Shown piece by piece: positions 17,782-27,024 of a stretch of 64,000 nt of DNA. Each line of letters starts with the position of its first letter. Position 1 is the first letter of the stretch. The notes under the pieces were generated by a model. It was not told the DNA's origin. It did not search any database and saw only the letters and a list, made by a program, of their open reading frames with translations. This DNA is from Halopseudomonas salegens (lineage in GTDB: Bacteria; Pseudomonadota; Gammaproteobacteria; Pseudomonadales; Pseudomonadaceae). Location of the stretch: contig NZ_LT629787.1 of NCBI RefSeq assembly GCF_900105655.1, forward strand, positions 3,224,001-3,288,000, read 5' to 3'. The position numbers and the translations under genes were made by a program.

Positions 17782-20700
17782 TCAACGCGGCATCAGACGC
17801 ACGCCCTCCAGCTCACTCAGGGGCTGTGGATGGCCGAGGTGAAACCCCTGCACATAATCCACCTCCAGCTCTGCCAATACTGCCAGGATCTCGGCACTTT
17901 CGACGAACTCAGCTACTGTTCGCAGCCCCATTTCATGAGCAATGGTGTTGATCGAGCCGACCATGGCGCGGGCAATCGGATCGATGGCGATTTCCTTGAT
18001 GAATCCACCGTCGATCTTGACGAAATCCACCGGCAGGTTTTTCAGATAGCCGAAGGACGACAAGCCCGAGCCGAAGTCATCCAGAGCAAACTGGCAGCCG
18101 ATGTTTTTCAAGGTACGCATAAACACCACGGCGCGGTTCAGATTGGCAATGGCGCTGGTTTCGGTAATCTCGAAGCACAGTGCACTGGTCGGCACCTGGT
18201 GGCGTTCGATAGTGAGCAGCACGTATTCGAGAAAGCTTTCCTCGCTCAGCGATGCGGCGGACAGGTTGATTGAGTAGTTGCCGATCTGCTGCGGGTAGCG
18301 GCGACTGAAATCGCCCAGCCAGGCCAGGAAATTACCCACCACCCAGGTATCTACCGCCGTCGCCATGTCGTAGCGCTCTGCAGCCGGCATAAAGGCCCCC
18401 GGCGGAATGATGCTGCCATCGCTATCCAGCATGCGGACCAGAACTTCATAGTTTTTCCGCTCGTCCTGTTCCTGCATGGAGACAATCGGTTGCACATACA
18501 GACGCAAGCGGTCGGCATCCAGGGCATGCCTGATGCGACTGACCCACTGCATTTCACCGCGCCGGCGCTGCAGCTCCTGATCGTCATCCTTGAAAATATG
18601 CAAGCGGTTACGGCCGCCATCCTTGGCCGCATAACAGGCGCTGTCTGCAGCACTGAGCAGCGCAGCCAGGCTTTCAGTGTCATGATCCAGCTGCACCAGT
18701 CCGATACTGACGCCGACAGCGAAGGTCTTGCCCTGCCAACTGAAACGAAAACTCTCCACCAGCGCGCGAATGCCATCAGCCACCGGTAGCGCCTCCTCCA
18801 GCGAGCACCCCATCAGCAGCAGGCCGAACTCGTCTCCCCCCAGGCGGGCAAGCACATCGGTATTGCGAATCCGGGTCTGAAACAGCTTGGTCAACTGCCG
18901 CAAGAGTTCATCACCGGCAGCATGACCACAGGTATCGTTGACCACCTTGAACTGATCCAGATCCATATAGCAGAGCACATGCTCACCGCGCTCCAACGCG
19001 GAGCGATCCAGCAACAGGGAAGCCTGCCGTTCGAATTCGGCCCGGTTGGCCAGCCCGGTCAGGGTGTCATGGGCCGCCTGATGTGACAGCTCACGTGCCA
19101 GCCGACGCGTGACGGTCACATCGCGGAAGGTCAGCACTGCACCAATAATATGCCCCTCAGCGTTACGAATCGGCGCTACCGCATGCTGCACTGGTACCTG
19201 CTGCCCGTCACTGCGCTGCAACATGGCCGCGCTGCCATCCAGCGTCTGCGTATGTTTGTTATACCGGGTCAGCAAACGGCGTACGGGATTGCCCAGTGGC
19301 GCACCGGTGTATTCATCAACCAGTTGATAGACATCATCCAGTTTACGGCCTTCAGCCGCATCCTGAAGCCAACCGGTCAACTGTTCGGCAACCGGATTCA
19401 GGTAACGAATACGCGCATCCGGCCCGGTGGTAATCACCCCGTCACCAATCGAGGCCAGGGTTACCTGCGCGAGCATTTTCTCCTGGTACAGCTGCTGTTC
19501 CATGCGCCTCCGCTCGGTGACATCGCGCAGGGTACAGGTGAGCGTTTGCTCGGCGTCATCACTGCGACTGACCGTCAGTTCGGCCACAAACTGATCATGC
19601 GGATGGCGACTGAACAACACCTCCTGTTTGGACTCGCTGCCGCGCACCGGTACCGGCAAGGCCTGCCAGCCCTGTTCGGCAACCAGCGTCTGCAGCGGCA
19701 GGCCGACCAGTTCATTCGCCGGCAACCCCAGAAGCCGCTCGGCCCCCGGGTTGCAGCTGGCCAATATTCCATCCGGGGTACAGGTGACAATGCCGTCGCG
19801 AATGTCACGCACAATGGCCTGGGTCTTGCCCACGGCCTGGTTCAGCGCACGAATCACCTTGTTGTACTGGCTGGCAATCTGCCCGACTTCGGTAAATGGT
19901 TCAACCGGTACTTCCTGACGGAATTGTCCGTCACGCTGGTGCGTCGCCATCGCTTCGAGCAGCTCGATCAGTTCGGTACGGGCACCATGTTCGGTGACAT
20001 TCAAGCCCGCCCGCTCATCTTCCGGATCCACACGCAGCGGATAAATACGATTGATCAGATTCAGTAGCACCCAGGTCAAACCAAAGGCCCAGACCCCGGA
20101 TACCAGGACCGCCTCAAACTGTACCCAGGCCTGTTGCCAGCGATTCAGGCCCGTGCCGAGCAACGCCGGATCCGCAAACGCTGCCAACGCCATTACCCCC
20201 CAGACGCCACTGGCCAGGTGCACAGGCACCGCGCTGACAGCGTCATCAATGCGCCAGCGATAGAGCAGACGATCAGCCAGATACATCACCAGGCTGCCAA
20301 TCAGACCAATCAGGAAAGCGGCACCGGCATCGATCACGTCAGCACTTGCTGTCACCGCCACCATGCCGGCAATCAAACCATTGAGCGGGTAGACTGGATC
20401 GACATACCGCCAGCGCAGCCAGGACAGCCCCATACCACCGAGAATACCGGCAATCGCTGCCAGGACCGTATTGGCAATAATGCCCGGTACCCGGCCATCA
20501 AAGGCAAAGGTGCTGCCGCCGTTGAAACCGAACCAGCCAAACAACAGCAAGAGTGCACCCAGCATCGCCATGGGTAGATTGGAACCCGGCAGGCTGCGGC
20601 CATCACGAGTCTGGTCAAAACGACCCTGACGCGGCCCGAGAACCAGAATGACCGCCAGGGCAATCCAGCCACCAACCCCATGCACAACAATCGAGCCGGC

Positions 20701-21171
20701 AAAGTCGGTAAAGCCTCGCGCAGCCAGCCAACCTTGGCCGTTACTGAATGCACCGCCCCAGGCCCAATGGCCGAAGAAGGGATAGACCAGGCCTGCCGCC
20801 ACCACAGTGACAATCAGGTAGCCACCAAAGCGCATGCGTTCGGCCGCAGCGCCGGACACAATGGTTGCTGCGGTAGTACAGAACATGGCCTGGAACAGGA
20901 AGAAGGCTGCTTGCCAGGTATCGTCAAAAGAGAGCAGGGCAAAGCCGGTACCGAACCAACCACCCTGACTGACACCAAACATGATGCCGAAACCGAACAG
21001 CCAGTAGAGGGAGATGGCGACACTGAGGTCGGCCATATTCTTGACTGCCACGTTGATTGCATTCTTGCTGCGTGTCAGACCTGATTCGAGGCAGAGGAAA
21101 CCCAGCTGCATATTGAAGACCAGGCCAGCACAGAGGACCACCCACATCACGTCAATCATGGCCACAGACAT
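17782..21171 (-). CDS. Ammonium transporter-PAS-PAS-GGDEF-EAL fusion protein
   Basis: The 1129-residue protein begins with a full Amt channel (about 1-400), including both pore histidines (SIVVHGVGGW and AVPVHLASGVWG). A linker, two PAS domains (about 450-690), a GGDEF domain and an EAL domain (about 870-1120) follow. The diguanylate cyclase motif GGDEF (about 779) is intact, with an RNTD inhibitory site five residues before it. The EAL domain keeps EVLVR, ETSA and DDFGSG elements expected of an active phosphodiesterase. It should couple external ammonium or Amt state to cyclic di-GMP levels. It is convergent with the kinase gene. Confidence 0.92.
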   Translation of the reverse strand: MSVAMIDVMWVVLCAGLVFNMQLGFLCLESGLTRSKNAINVAVKNMADLSVAISLYWLFGFGIMFGVSQGGWFGTGFALLSFDDTWQAAFFLFQAMFCTTAATIVSGAAAERMRFGGYLIVTVVAAGLVYPFFGHWAWGGAFSNGQGWLAARGFTDFAGSIVVHGVGGWIALAVILVLGPRQGRFDQTRDGRSLPGSNLPMAMLGALLLLFGWFGFNGGSTFAFDGRVPGIIANTVLAAIAGILGGMGLSWLRWRYVDPVYPLNGLIAGMVAVTASADVIDAGAAFLIGLIGSLVMYLADRLLYRWRIDDAVSAVPVHLASGVWGVMALAAFADPALLGTGLNRWQQAWVQFEAVLVSGVWAFGLTWVLLNLINRIYPLRVDPEDERAGLNVTEHGARTELIELLEAMATHQRDGQFRQEVPVEPFTEVGQIASQYNKVIRALNQAVGKTQAIVRDIRDGIVTCTPDGILASCNPGAERLLGLPANELVGLPLQTLVAEQGWQALPVPVRGSESKQEVLFSRHPHDQFVAELTVSRSDDAEQTLTCTLRDVTERRRMEQQLYQEKMLAQVTLASIGDGVITTGPDARIRYLNPVAEQLTGWLQDAAEGRKLDDVYQLVDEYTGAPLGNPVRRLLTRYNKHTQTLDGSAAMLQRSDGQQVPVQHAVAPIRNAEGHIIGAVLTFRDVTVTRRLARELSHQAAHDTLTGLANRAEFERQASLLLDRSALERGEHVLCYMDLDQFKVVNDTCGHAAGDELLRQLTKLFQTRIRNTDVLARLGGDEFGLLLMGCSLEEALPVADGIRALVESFRFSWQGKTFAVGVSIGLVQLDHDTESLAALLSAADSACYAAKDGGRNRLHIFKDDDQELQRRRGEMQWVSRIRHALDADRLRLYVQPIVSMQEQDERKNYEVLVRMLDSDGSIIPPGAFMPAAERYDMATAVDTWVVGNFLAWLGDFSRRYPQQIGNYSINLSAASLSEESFLEYVLLTIERHQVPTSALCFEITETSAIANLNRAVVFMRTLKNIGCQFALDDFGSGLSSFGYLKNLPVDFVKIDGGFIKEIAIDPIARAMVGSINTIAHEMGLRTVAEFVESAEILAVLAELEVDYVQGFHLGHPQPLSELEGVRLMPR

Positions 21172-21419
21172 CAGGTCACCCGCTCAGGCTGGTAATCCAA
21201 CGCACTTTTGCGGTGCCACCCCGCTAATCCGGCACCGCATCAGTGCACGCACCACCCCAAGCACCTGCAAAATGCCACTATCCTTGGCGCTGAGTGGTTC
21301 AGCAGGATTAACAGCACAATTCGTACCAGATTATTGAGGACCGAGGAATGCTCGCCTGCAAGTAATCAACCGAAGCGGCTAGTGGCAATATTTTATTTTG
21401 ATGTAAAAATAAATTTATT

Positions 21420-21439
21420 GTAGTATCACCCAATACTAC
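21420..21439. promoter_or_regulatory. Palindromic operator candidate upstream of marR
   Basis: GTAGTAT, six bases, ATACTAC: a perfect 7+6+7 inverted repeat in the AT-rich region before the MarR gene. MarR proteins commonly repress their own gene at such sites. Confidence 0.45.
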
Positions 21440-21500
21440 TACTGCAACACCTCTGGCGGGCCTTATTTTATCGGCCAAGACGAGACACAGCAGACAGCTA

Positions 21501-21514
21501 ATTACTACTGTAAT
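21501..21514. promoter_or_regulatory. Short inverted repeat upstream of marR
   Basis: ATTAC-TACT-GTAAT, a 5+4+5 inverted repeat 56 bp before the marR start. It could be a second half of an operator; short enough to arise by chance. Confidence 0.3.
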
Positions 21515-21569
21515 ATTTAGCCTTCTTGCAATTGCACGCATCCATGACCGGCGTGCCACGGAGCTTACC

Positions 21570-22043
21570 ATGCACATGATGCACGATCTCTATCTAGCCC
21601 TGCGCCGTCTGCAACGGGCCAGTGAAATACATGCCAAACGGCTCGGCCGCAATAGTGGCCTGACGCCGATCCAGCTACTGATCCTGCACAGCATCAAGGC
21701 CATGGGTGAAGGCACCCTGGGTGATCTGGCCAAGCGTGTCAGCGTTTCCCAGGCCACCCTGAGTACCATTATCGACCGACTGGAAAAGCGTGACTTGCTG
21801 CATCGCATCCGCAGCAAGAGTGACAAGCGCAAGGTACATCTGGCCCTGACCGAGACTGGCCTGGCGGCAATTCAGGCCGAACCGGCACTGCTGCCCAGCG
21901 AATTTCTCGACAACTTCAGCGAACTGCCTGACTGGGAACAACTCATGTTGCTGGCCAGCCTGCAACGTGTCGCCGGCCTGCTGGAACATGGCCAGGATGG
22001 TATCGGCCCCAGTGCGTTGTTCGAGCGCGACCACGTCGCTTGA
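21570..22043 (+). CDS. MarR-family transcriptional regulator
   Basis: The 157-residue protein has the winged helix-turn-helix of MarR (about 30-105): LTPIQLLILHSI, LAKRVSVSQATLSTIIDRLE, and the wing RIRSKSDKRKVHLALT. It precedes gabD on the same strand, separated by an inverted-repeat element and a clean 20-bp palindrome, which makes gabD a likely target. The ATG at 21570 follows GGAG. The ligand cannot be told from sequence. Confidence 0.88.
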   Translation: MHMMHDLYLALRRLQRASEIHAKRLGRNSGLTPIQLLILHSIKAMGEGTLGDLAKRVSVSQATLSTIIDRLEKRDLLHRIRSKSDKRKVHLALTETGLAAIQAEPALLPSEFLDNFSELPDWEQLMLLASLQRVAGLLEHGQDGIGPSALFERDHVA

Positions 22044-22056
22044 TTGCTCGACAGGG

Positions 22057-22274
22057 AAGCACTGATTAAATCCGGTCGGAGCATCAGCGCGACTGTTGCT
22101 GACCGGTGCTGGACACGCCGTAAACCCATCCATGGGGGCTCGTAGATGCCCGCAGAAAATTGCTCCTGCATTTTCTGCGCTTCCGCCGTCCATGGCGGTC
22201 GCCTGGCATCTAACGGTCCAGCACCGGTCAGCAACAGTCACGCTGCCAAAGATTTGTGCAATTAATCAGCGCTT
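22057..22274. repeat. Long inverted-repeat (MITE-like) element
   Basis: A non-coding 218-bp stretch between marR and gabD is bounded by near-identical inverted ends: AAGCACTGATTAA at 22057-22069 and TTAATCAGCGCTT at 22262-22274 (12 of 13 pair). Further in, a 23-bp inverted repeat is perfect between 22091-22113 and 22217-22239. The centre contains another hairpin built from GCAGAAAAT and ATTTTCTGC. It has no reading frame of note. The structure suggests a small mobile palindromic element or a strongly folded RNA. Confidence 0.65.
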
Positions 22275-22345
22275 CCCCACCCCCACTCGCAACCCCACCA
22301 TTTAATTCCCTGTTTCCCTTGCAGCCCCCCTCGGCATTTCTTAGC

Positions 22346-22365
22346 ATGTTTGAAATATCAAACAT
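22346..22365. promoter_or_regulatory. Palindromic operator candidate upstream of gabD
   Basis: ATGTTTGA-AATA-TCAAACAT is a perfect 8+4+8 inverted repeat ending 42 bp before the gabD start, in a position to block the promoter. MarR-type proteins bind sites of this size, and the marR gene is adjacent. Confidence 0.55.
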
Positions 22366-22407
22366 TTGCGTGTCTTTTGACTGACACCCATGCCATGAGG
22401 ATTACCG

Positions 22408-23871
22408 ATGCAACTTGCCCGCCCTGACCTTTTCCGCCAACAGGCCTTTATCAACGGTGAATGGTGCGAGGCAGACAGCCAACAGCGCTATCAGATTGCC
22501 AACCCGGCTGACGGCAGTGTTCTGGGCAGCGTACCCAACATGAGCACTACTGACGCCCGGCAAGCAATCACCGCAGCGGAAAAAGCCCAGCCGGCCTGGC
22601 GTGCGCTGAGCGCCAAGGAGCGCAGCACTGTATTGCGCCGCTGGCACGCGCTGATGCTGGCGCATCAGGATGACCTGGCGCTGATCATGACCGCCGAACA
22701 GGGCAAACCCCTGGCCGAAGCGCGCGGTGAAATCGGCTATGCAGCGAGCTTTATCGAATGGTTTGCCGAAGAAGCCAAACGGGTTTACGGCGACATCATC
22801 CCCGGCCATCAAGCTGACAAACGTATTCTGGTGCAAAAAGAGCCGGTGGGCGTTACTGCCGCCATTACGCCGTGGAACTTTCCCGCCGCGATGATCACCC
22901 GCAAGGCAGCGCCAGCATTGGCGGCCGGTTGCGCCATGGTGGTCAAGCCGGCACCGCAAACACCCTATTCCGCCCTGGCACTGGCCGCGCTGGCTGTCGA
23001 AGCGGGGCTGCCTGCTGGCCTCTTCAGCGTGCTGACCGCCGACGCCGACCAGGCAATCGAGATTGGCAACGAACTTTGCAGCAACCCGGTGGTGCGCAAA
23101 CTCTCGTTTACCGGTTCCACTGCCGTGGGCAGTCAGTTGATGCGCCAATGTGCGCCTTCGCTGAAAAAGCTGTCACTGGAACTCGGCGGCAACGCACCTT
23201 TCATCGTATTTGACGATGCCGACCTGGATGCCGCCGTCGAAGGCGCAATGATTTCCAAATTCCGCAATGCCGGGCAGACCTGTGTCTGCGCCAACCGCAT
23301 CTACGTTCAGGATGCGGTGTACGATGCCTTTGCCGCCAAGCTGTGTGCCGCTGTCAGCCAGCTCAAGGTCGGCAATGGCCTGGAGGAGGGCATCAGCACC
23401 GGTCCGCTGATCAATACAGCAGCGCTGAACAAGGTACAGCAGCATCTGCAGGATGCCAGTGACAAGGGTGCCAAACTGCTGCTCGGCGGCAAGCCGCATA
23501 GCCTGGGCGGCAACTTCTTTGAACCCACGGTGCTCAGTGAGGTCAACGCCAGTATGCAAGTAGCCCGCGAAGAGACCTTCGGGCCGCTGGCACCTTTGTT
23601 CCGCTTCAGTGACGAGGCCGATGTGATTGCCCAGGCGAACGACACCGAATTCGGTCTGGCTGCCTATTTCTACGCCAACAACCTGAACCGGGTATTCCGC
23701 GTGGCCGAAGCGCTTGAATACGGTATGGTCGGTATCAATACCGGGCTGATCTCAACCGAGGTAGCACCCTTTGGCGGCATGAAAGCCTCTGGCCTCGGGC
23801 GTGAAGGCTCGAAATACGGGATCGATGAATATGTCGAGATCAAGTATCTCTGCCTCGGCGGGATTGGCTGA
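22408..23871 (+). CDS. gabD: Succinate-semialdehyde dehydrogenase
   Basis: The 487-residue protein is an aldehyde dehydrogenase of the GabD type, oxidising succinate semialdehyde to succinate with NAD(P) in 4-aminobutyrate breakdown. The nucleotide-binding segment PWNFPAAMITRKAAPALAAG, the catalytic Glu in LELGGNAPF (about 257) and the catalytic Cys in GQTCVCANR (about 292) are all present. The second cysteine of CVC is typical of GabD. No gabT or transporter gene is adjacent, so other semialdehydes remain possible. AGGA precedes the start. Confidence 0.9.
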   Translation: MQLARPDLFRQQAFINGEWCEADSQQRYQIANPADGSVLGSVPNMSTTDARQAITAAEKAQPAWRALSAKERSTVLRRWHALMLAHQDDLALIMTAEQGKPLAEARGEIGYAASFIEWFAEEAKRVYGDIIPGHQADKRILVQKEPVGVTAAITPWNFPAAMITRKAAPALAAGCAMVVKPAPQTPYSALALAALAVEAGLPAGLFSVLTADADQAIEIGNELCSNPVVRKLSFTGSTAVGSQLMRQCAPSLKKLSLELGGNAPFIVFDDADLDAAVEGAMISKFRNAGQTCVCANRIYVQDAVYDAFAAKLCAAVSQLKVGNGLEEGISTGPLINTAALNKVQQHLQDASDKGAKLLLGGKPHSLGGNFFEPTVLSEVNASMQVAREETFGPLAPLFRFSDEADVIAQANDTEFGLAAYFYANNLNRVFRVAEALEYGMVGINTGLISTEVAPFGGMKASGLGREGSKYGIDEYVEIKYLCLGGIG

Positions 23872-23886
23872 GCAGGCAGCCAACTG

Positions 23887-26457
23887 ATGCGCCGCCCTTT
23901 GGCGCTGCTGCTGCGTGTCGTCGTATGGGGCCTGCTGCTCCTGCTGGTGCTCGGCCTGTTTGCAGCACAACAGGCCCAGCGCTGGATTCAGCAACAAGGC
24001 ATTCATGATCTGGGCTTTTCCGGTGTGCGCTGGCAGGCCGGCAGCCTGCATATCGGTCGTCTCAGCCTGACCCGGCTGGAAGGCGGCGGTTACCAGCAAC
24101 TGATCATCGGGCAACTTCAACTGCAACCCGACTGGTCAGCTGGTCAACTGCAACATATTGCTGCAGAGCACCTCTGGCTGAGTATGCAGCCGGGTAGCCA
24201 GCCGGTTACCAGCCCCGCCGCCAATCCTTTCGACTGGCCCTTTGCGGTACTGCAGGATTCCCGCCAATGGCTGGCCCGACTGCCCGAACAGCTCGTTGTA
24301 GAGCAACTGACCATGGATCTGCCCTGTGGTGAGCAGTATTGCCATCTGCGCGGACATTTCAATCTGACAACTGATCCCGAGCAGATGCAGCTGGCGTTGC
24401 AATTACACCATGCCGGCGAACAATTGCGCTGGCAGAGCGATCTGGAGCTGCGTGAACATACCCGACTCAACAGCACCATTGAACTGAATACCCGGCCTTT
24501 GGCCCAAGTGGATCTCACGGGCAGTGACGGTGGCCGACAATGGCACGCCAGCTTGCTGGTACCTGACTGGCCGGACAGTAGCGGGCTGCTCAACGCGTTG
24601 TCACCCTGGTTGAACCGCGACGGCTGGCCGGTTGATCAACTACCGCAAGGTGCCCGGTTCAATGCCAGTGGTTTCTGGCGCGGTGATCAACCTCCCGAGA
24701 ACCCGGGGCAAATGCTGCAGGGCGAACTGGCCATGCAAGCCGACCTGTCCCTACCCGAACCCTGGTTGCTGCCCGGCTACGCGCGGATTCAGGGCGACGC
24801 CCAGATTGGGCTGGCGCACTTTGATCAGGCCTGGCAAATCTCTCGCTTGCAGACTGACCTCAACCTGGATCAACTGCAGCATCCAGCCCTTGCCGACGTA
24901 CCTGACTGGCTGCGCCCTGAGCACCTGCAGCTGCAATTGCGCGCGCGTGAGGATCAAACCCTGAACTGGCAGCAGACGCTGTCAGCCGAGCTGTCCCTGA
25001 GCAGTCAGGGCAGCAGTCAGATAGACTGGAACAGCCAGTTGGAGCTGGGACTGGAACCCGCGTTGCAGCTGACGTTCAAGCAGGGTGAGCTGGATGTCAG
25101 GCTGGCTGCACTGCAACTGGATGACTGGGCGCTCGGCAACGTACATGTGCAGGCAGCTGCGCTGGCCGGACAAGTGAATGCGCAGCAGATCCAGCTTCTC
25201 CCCAGCGAGGCCATCACTTTGCGCCTGCAGCAACTGGAGAACCCGGCGCTGGACCTGGCAGCCAACAACCTGCAACTGACCCTGGCAGACAACCAATTGC
25301 TCTGGCCGCTTACCGAGTCGGCCAAACCCAAGGTGAGCAGCCGAATCAGCCTGCAAGCCGGCACACTGGAACACCCATTGCTGAAAGCCCAGGGCTGGAA
25401 TGGCCAATGGCAACTGGACTGGCACAGCAATGCCCTGACTGCTCAAGGGCAGCTGGGCAACGCTGGCGGGCTCAATATGAGCAGCCAGCTGCAGTTGTCA
25501 GATGCTGGCGACTGGAAGGGCGCAGTCGAGCTGGAAGAAATCTTTTTCCGTGCCGGCAATCCGCTGGCGGCCAGTCTGGCTGACTGGCCCGCACTGCTCA
25601 GCCTGTCGAGTGGCCGCTTGACGGGCAATGTCAGCCTGCTTGGCAGCAGTGGTCTGGACAGTCTGGAGGGTCAGCTGCAGCTGCGCGGAGCCAACGGCAT
25701 CTATGACCGTAGCAGTTTCAGCGGGCTGGACCTGCCGTTGCAAATAGACCTGCGCGGCGAACAGTTGCAGCTCGAGAGCTCCGGGCTGCGCATTACCAGC
25801 ATTGATCCCGGCCTGCCGCTCGGCCCGGTTCAACTCAGCGCCAGTTACCTGGCTGATATGGACAGCCTGCTGCAGGGGCAAGTGCGGATCGAGCAGGCCG
25901 AATTGCAGGGCCTTGGCGGACGTGTATGGCTGGAACCCGACAACATCGATCTGGCCACCAGCGAACAGGTATTGCCATTCAGGTTCAGCGGCCTTGAACT
26001 GGGCCGCCTGCTTGAGGTCTATCCTACAGAAGGGCTGGAGGGCGGTGGTACCCTGGATGGGCAGCTGCCGCTCAAACTGAGCGATGGTGCATTCAGTGTC
26101 AGTGACGGGCTGGTTCAGGCGCGGAATCCGGGTGGCCGATTGCAGTACCGTTCCGAGCGCATCAGTGAACTGGCGGCCGGCAATCCCGGCATGCGTGAGC
26201 TGGCGGTTGCACTGGATGACTTCCGCTATACCCTGCTACGCAGTACGCTGGATTATCAGGAAGACGGTACCCTGCTCCTGGGGCTGCGTCTGGAAGGCAG
26301 TAACCCGGCGTTGCAACAAGGGCGCCCGGTGCACTTGAACATACAGCTGGAAGAGGATATTCCAGCGTTGCTGGCCAGCCTGCAATTGAGCGGACAGGTC
26401 AGTGAAATCATTCAAAAACGGGTTCAACAGCGCCTGCTACAGCGCCAGAACCCCTGA
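23887..26457 (+). CDS. ydbH: YdbH-family AsmA-like envelope protein
   Basis: The 856-residue protein has an N-terminal membrane anchor (LLLRVVVWGLLLLLVLGLFA) and a long beta-rich, leucine/glutamine-rich repeat body typical of bridge-like lipid-transport AsmA proteins. YdbH works with TamB and YhdP in moving phospholipid to the outer membrane. The next two genes encode its usual partners YnbE and YdbL, in the order seen in Escherichia coli. It starts 15 bp after gabD. Confidence 0.88.
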   Translation: MRRPLALLLRVVVWGLLLLLVLGLFAAQQAQRWIQQQGIHDLGFSGVRWQAGSLHIGRLSLTRLEGGGYQQLIIGQLQLQPDWSAGQLQHIAAEHLWLSMQPGSQPVTSPAANPFDWPFAVLQDSRQWLARLPEQLVVEQLTMDLPCGEQYCHLRGHFNLTTDPEQMQLALQLHHAGEQLRWQSDLELREHTRLNSTIELNTRPLAQVDLTGSDGGRQWHASLLVPDWPDSSGLLNALSPWLNRDGWPVDQLPQGARFNASGFWRGDQPPENPGQMLQGELAMQADLSLPEPWLLPGYARIQGDAQIGLAHFDQAWQISRLQTDLNLDQLQHPALADVPDWLRPEHLQLQLRAREDQTLNWQQTLSAELSLSSQGSSQIDWNSQLELGLEPALQLTFKQGELDVRLAALQLDDWALGNVHVQAAALAGQVNAQQIQLLPSEAITLRLQQLENPALDLAANNLQLTLADNQLLWPLTESAKPKVSSRISLQAGTLEHPLLKAQGWNGQWQLDWHSNALTAQGQLGNAGGLNMSSQLQLSDAGDWKGAVELEEIFFRAGNPLAASLADWPALLSLSSGRLTGNVSLLGSSGLDSLEGQLQLRGANGIYDRSSFSGLDLPLQIDLRGEQLQLESSGLRITSIDPGLPLGPVQLSASYLADMDSLLQGQVRIEQAELQGLGGRVWLEPDNIDLATSEQVLPFRFSGLELGRLLEVYPTEGLEGGGTLDGQLPLKLSDGAFSVSDGLVQARNPGGRLQYRSERISELAAGNPGMRELAVALDDFRYTLLRSTLDYQEDGTLLLGLRLEGSNPALQQGRPVHLNIQLEEDIPALLASLQLSGQVSEIIQKRVQQRLLQRQNP

Positions 26458-26476
26458 GATGGAAGGAGCCCGGCCT

Positions 26477-26668
26477 ATGCCATGGCGTCGTCTTGCGGTA
26501 CTCATGACCAGCCTCTGGTTGCTGGCTGCCTGCACCCCTACGGTCCAGTTGGCTGCACCCAGCGAGCCGATCAATATCAATTTGAACGTGAAGATTCAGC
26601 ACGAGATTCTGGTCAAGATCGACCGTGAGCTGGATTCCCTGTTCAGCGAATCCAGTGGCCTGTTCTAA
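26477..26668 (+). CDS. ynbE: YnbE-family outer-membrane lipoprotein
   Basis: The 63-residue product has a signal peptide ending in the lipobox LLAAC, then the family motif PININLNVKIQHEI. I chose the ATG at 26477, with AAGGAG 8 nt upstream, rather than earlier in-frame starts inside ydbH. YnbE is thought to dock YdbH at the outer membrane. It sits between ydbH and ydbL. Confidence 0.9.
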   Translation: MPWRRLAVLMTSLWLLAACTPTVQLAAPSEPININLNVKIQHEILVKIDRELDSLFSESSGLF

Positions 26669-26679
26669 GGAGCCCCGTT

Positions 26680-27024
26680 ATGCATCCGATTACCCGTTTC
26701 AGCGCTCTCTGTCTGATCATCCTGTTCAGCTTGCCGGCACTGGCCATGAACCTCAATCAAGCCATGACTGCACTGCCTGCCGCCAAGGAGGCCGGCCACC
26801 TTGGCGAACAACCCGACGGCTATCTGGGTGTGGTCAAACCGGTGGGTGAGGCGGACGAGATAGCCAGCCTGATCAATGCCGCGCGACGCGCCGAGTATCA
26901 GCGCCTGGCCGATGAACACAATGTAGACCTGAGCGACATTCAGGCACGCGCCGGCAAGAAAGCCATAGAACGCACTCCGGCCGGGCAATACATCCAGCTC
27001 AACGGAGTGTGGATGACGAAGTAG
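26680..27024 (+). CDS. ydbL: YdbL-family (DUF1318) periplasmic protein
   Basis: The 114-residue protein has a signal peptide (SALCLIILFSLPALA) and a DUF1318 body with PDGYLGVV and AARRAEYQRLA. In Escherichia coli YdbL limits YdbH-YnbE assembly. It is 11 bp after ynbE with AAGGAG before the start. Its end overlaps the convergent DUF3047 gene by 26 nt. Confidence 0.9.
   Translation: MHPITRFSALCLIILFSLPALAMNLNQAMTALPAAKEAGHLGEQPDGYLGVVKPVGEADEIASLINAARRAEYQRLADEHNVDLSDIQARAGKKAIERTPAGQYIQLNGVWMTK

Larger units (their letters stand above)
21172..21569. other. Intergenic region between the divergent Amt-fusion and marR genes
   Basis: About 400 bp with no gene. The half next to marR is AT-rich and holds two inverted repeats, annotated separately, and should contain promoters for both divergent genes. 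Confidence 0.5.
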
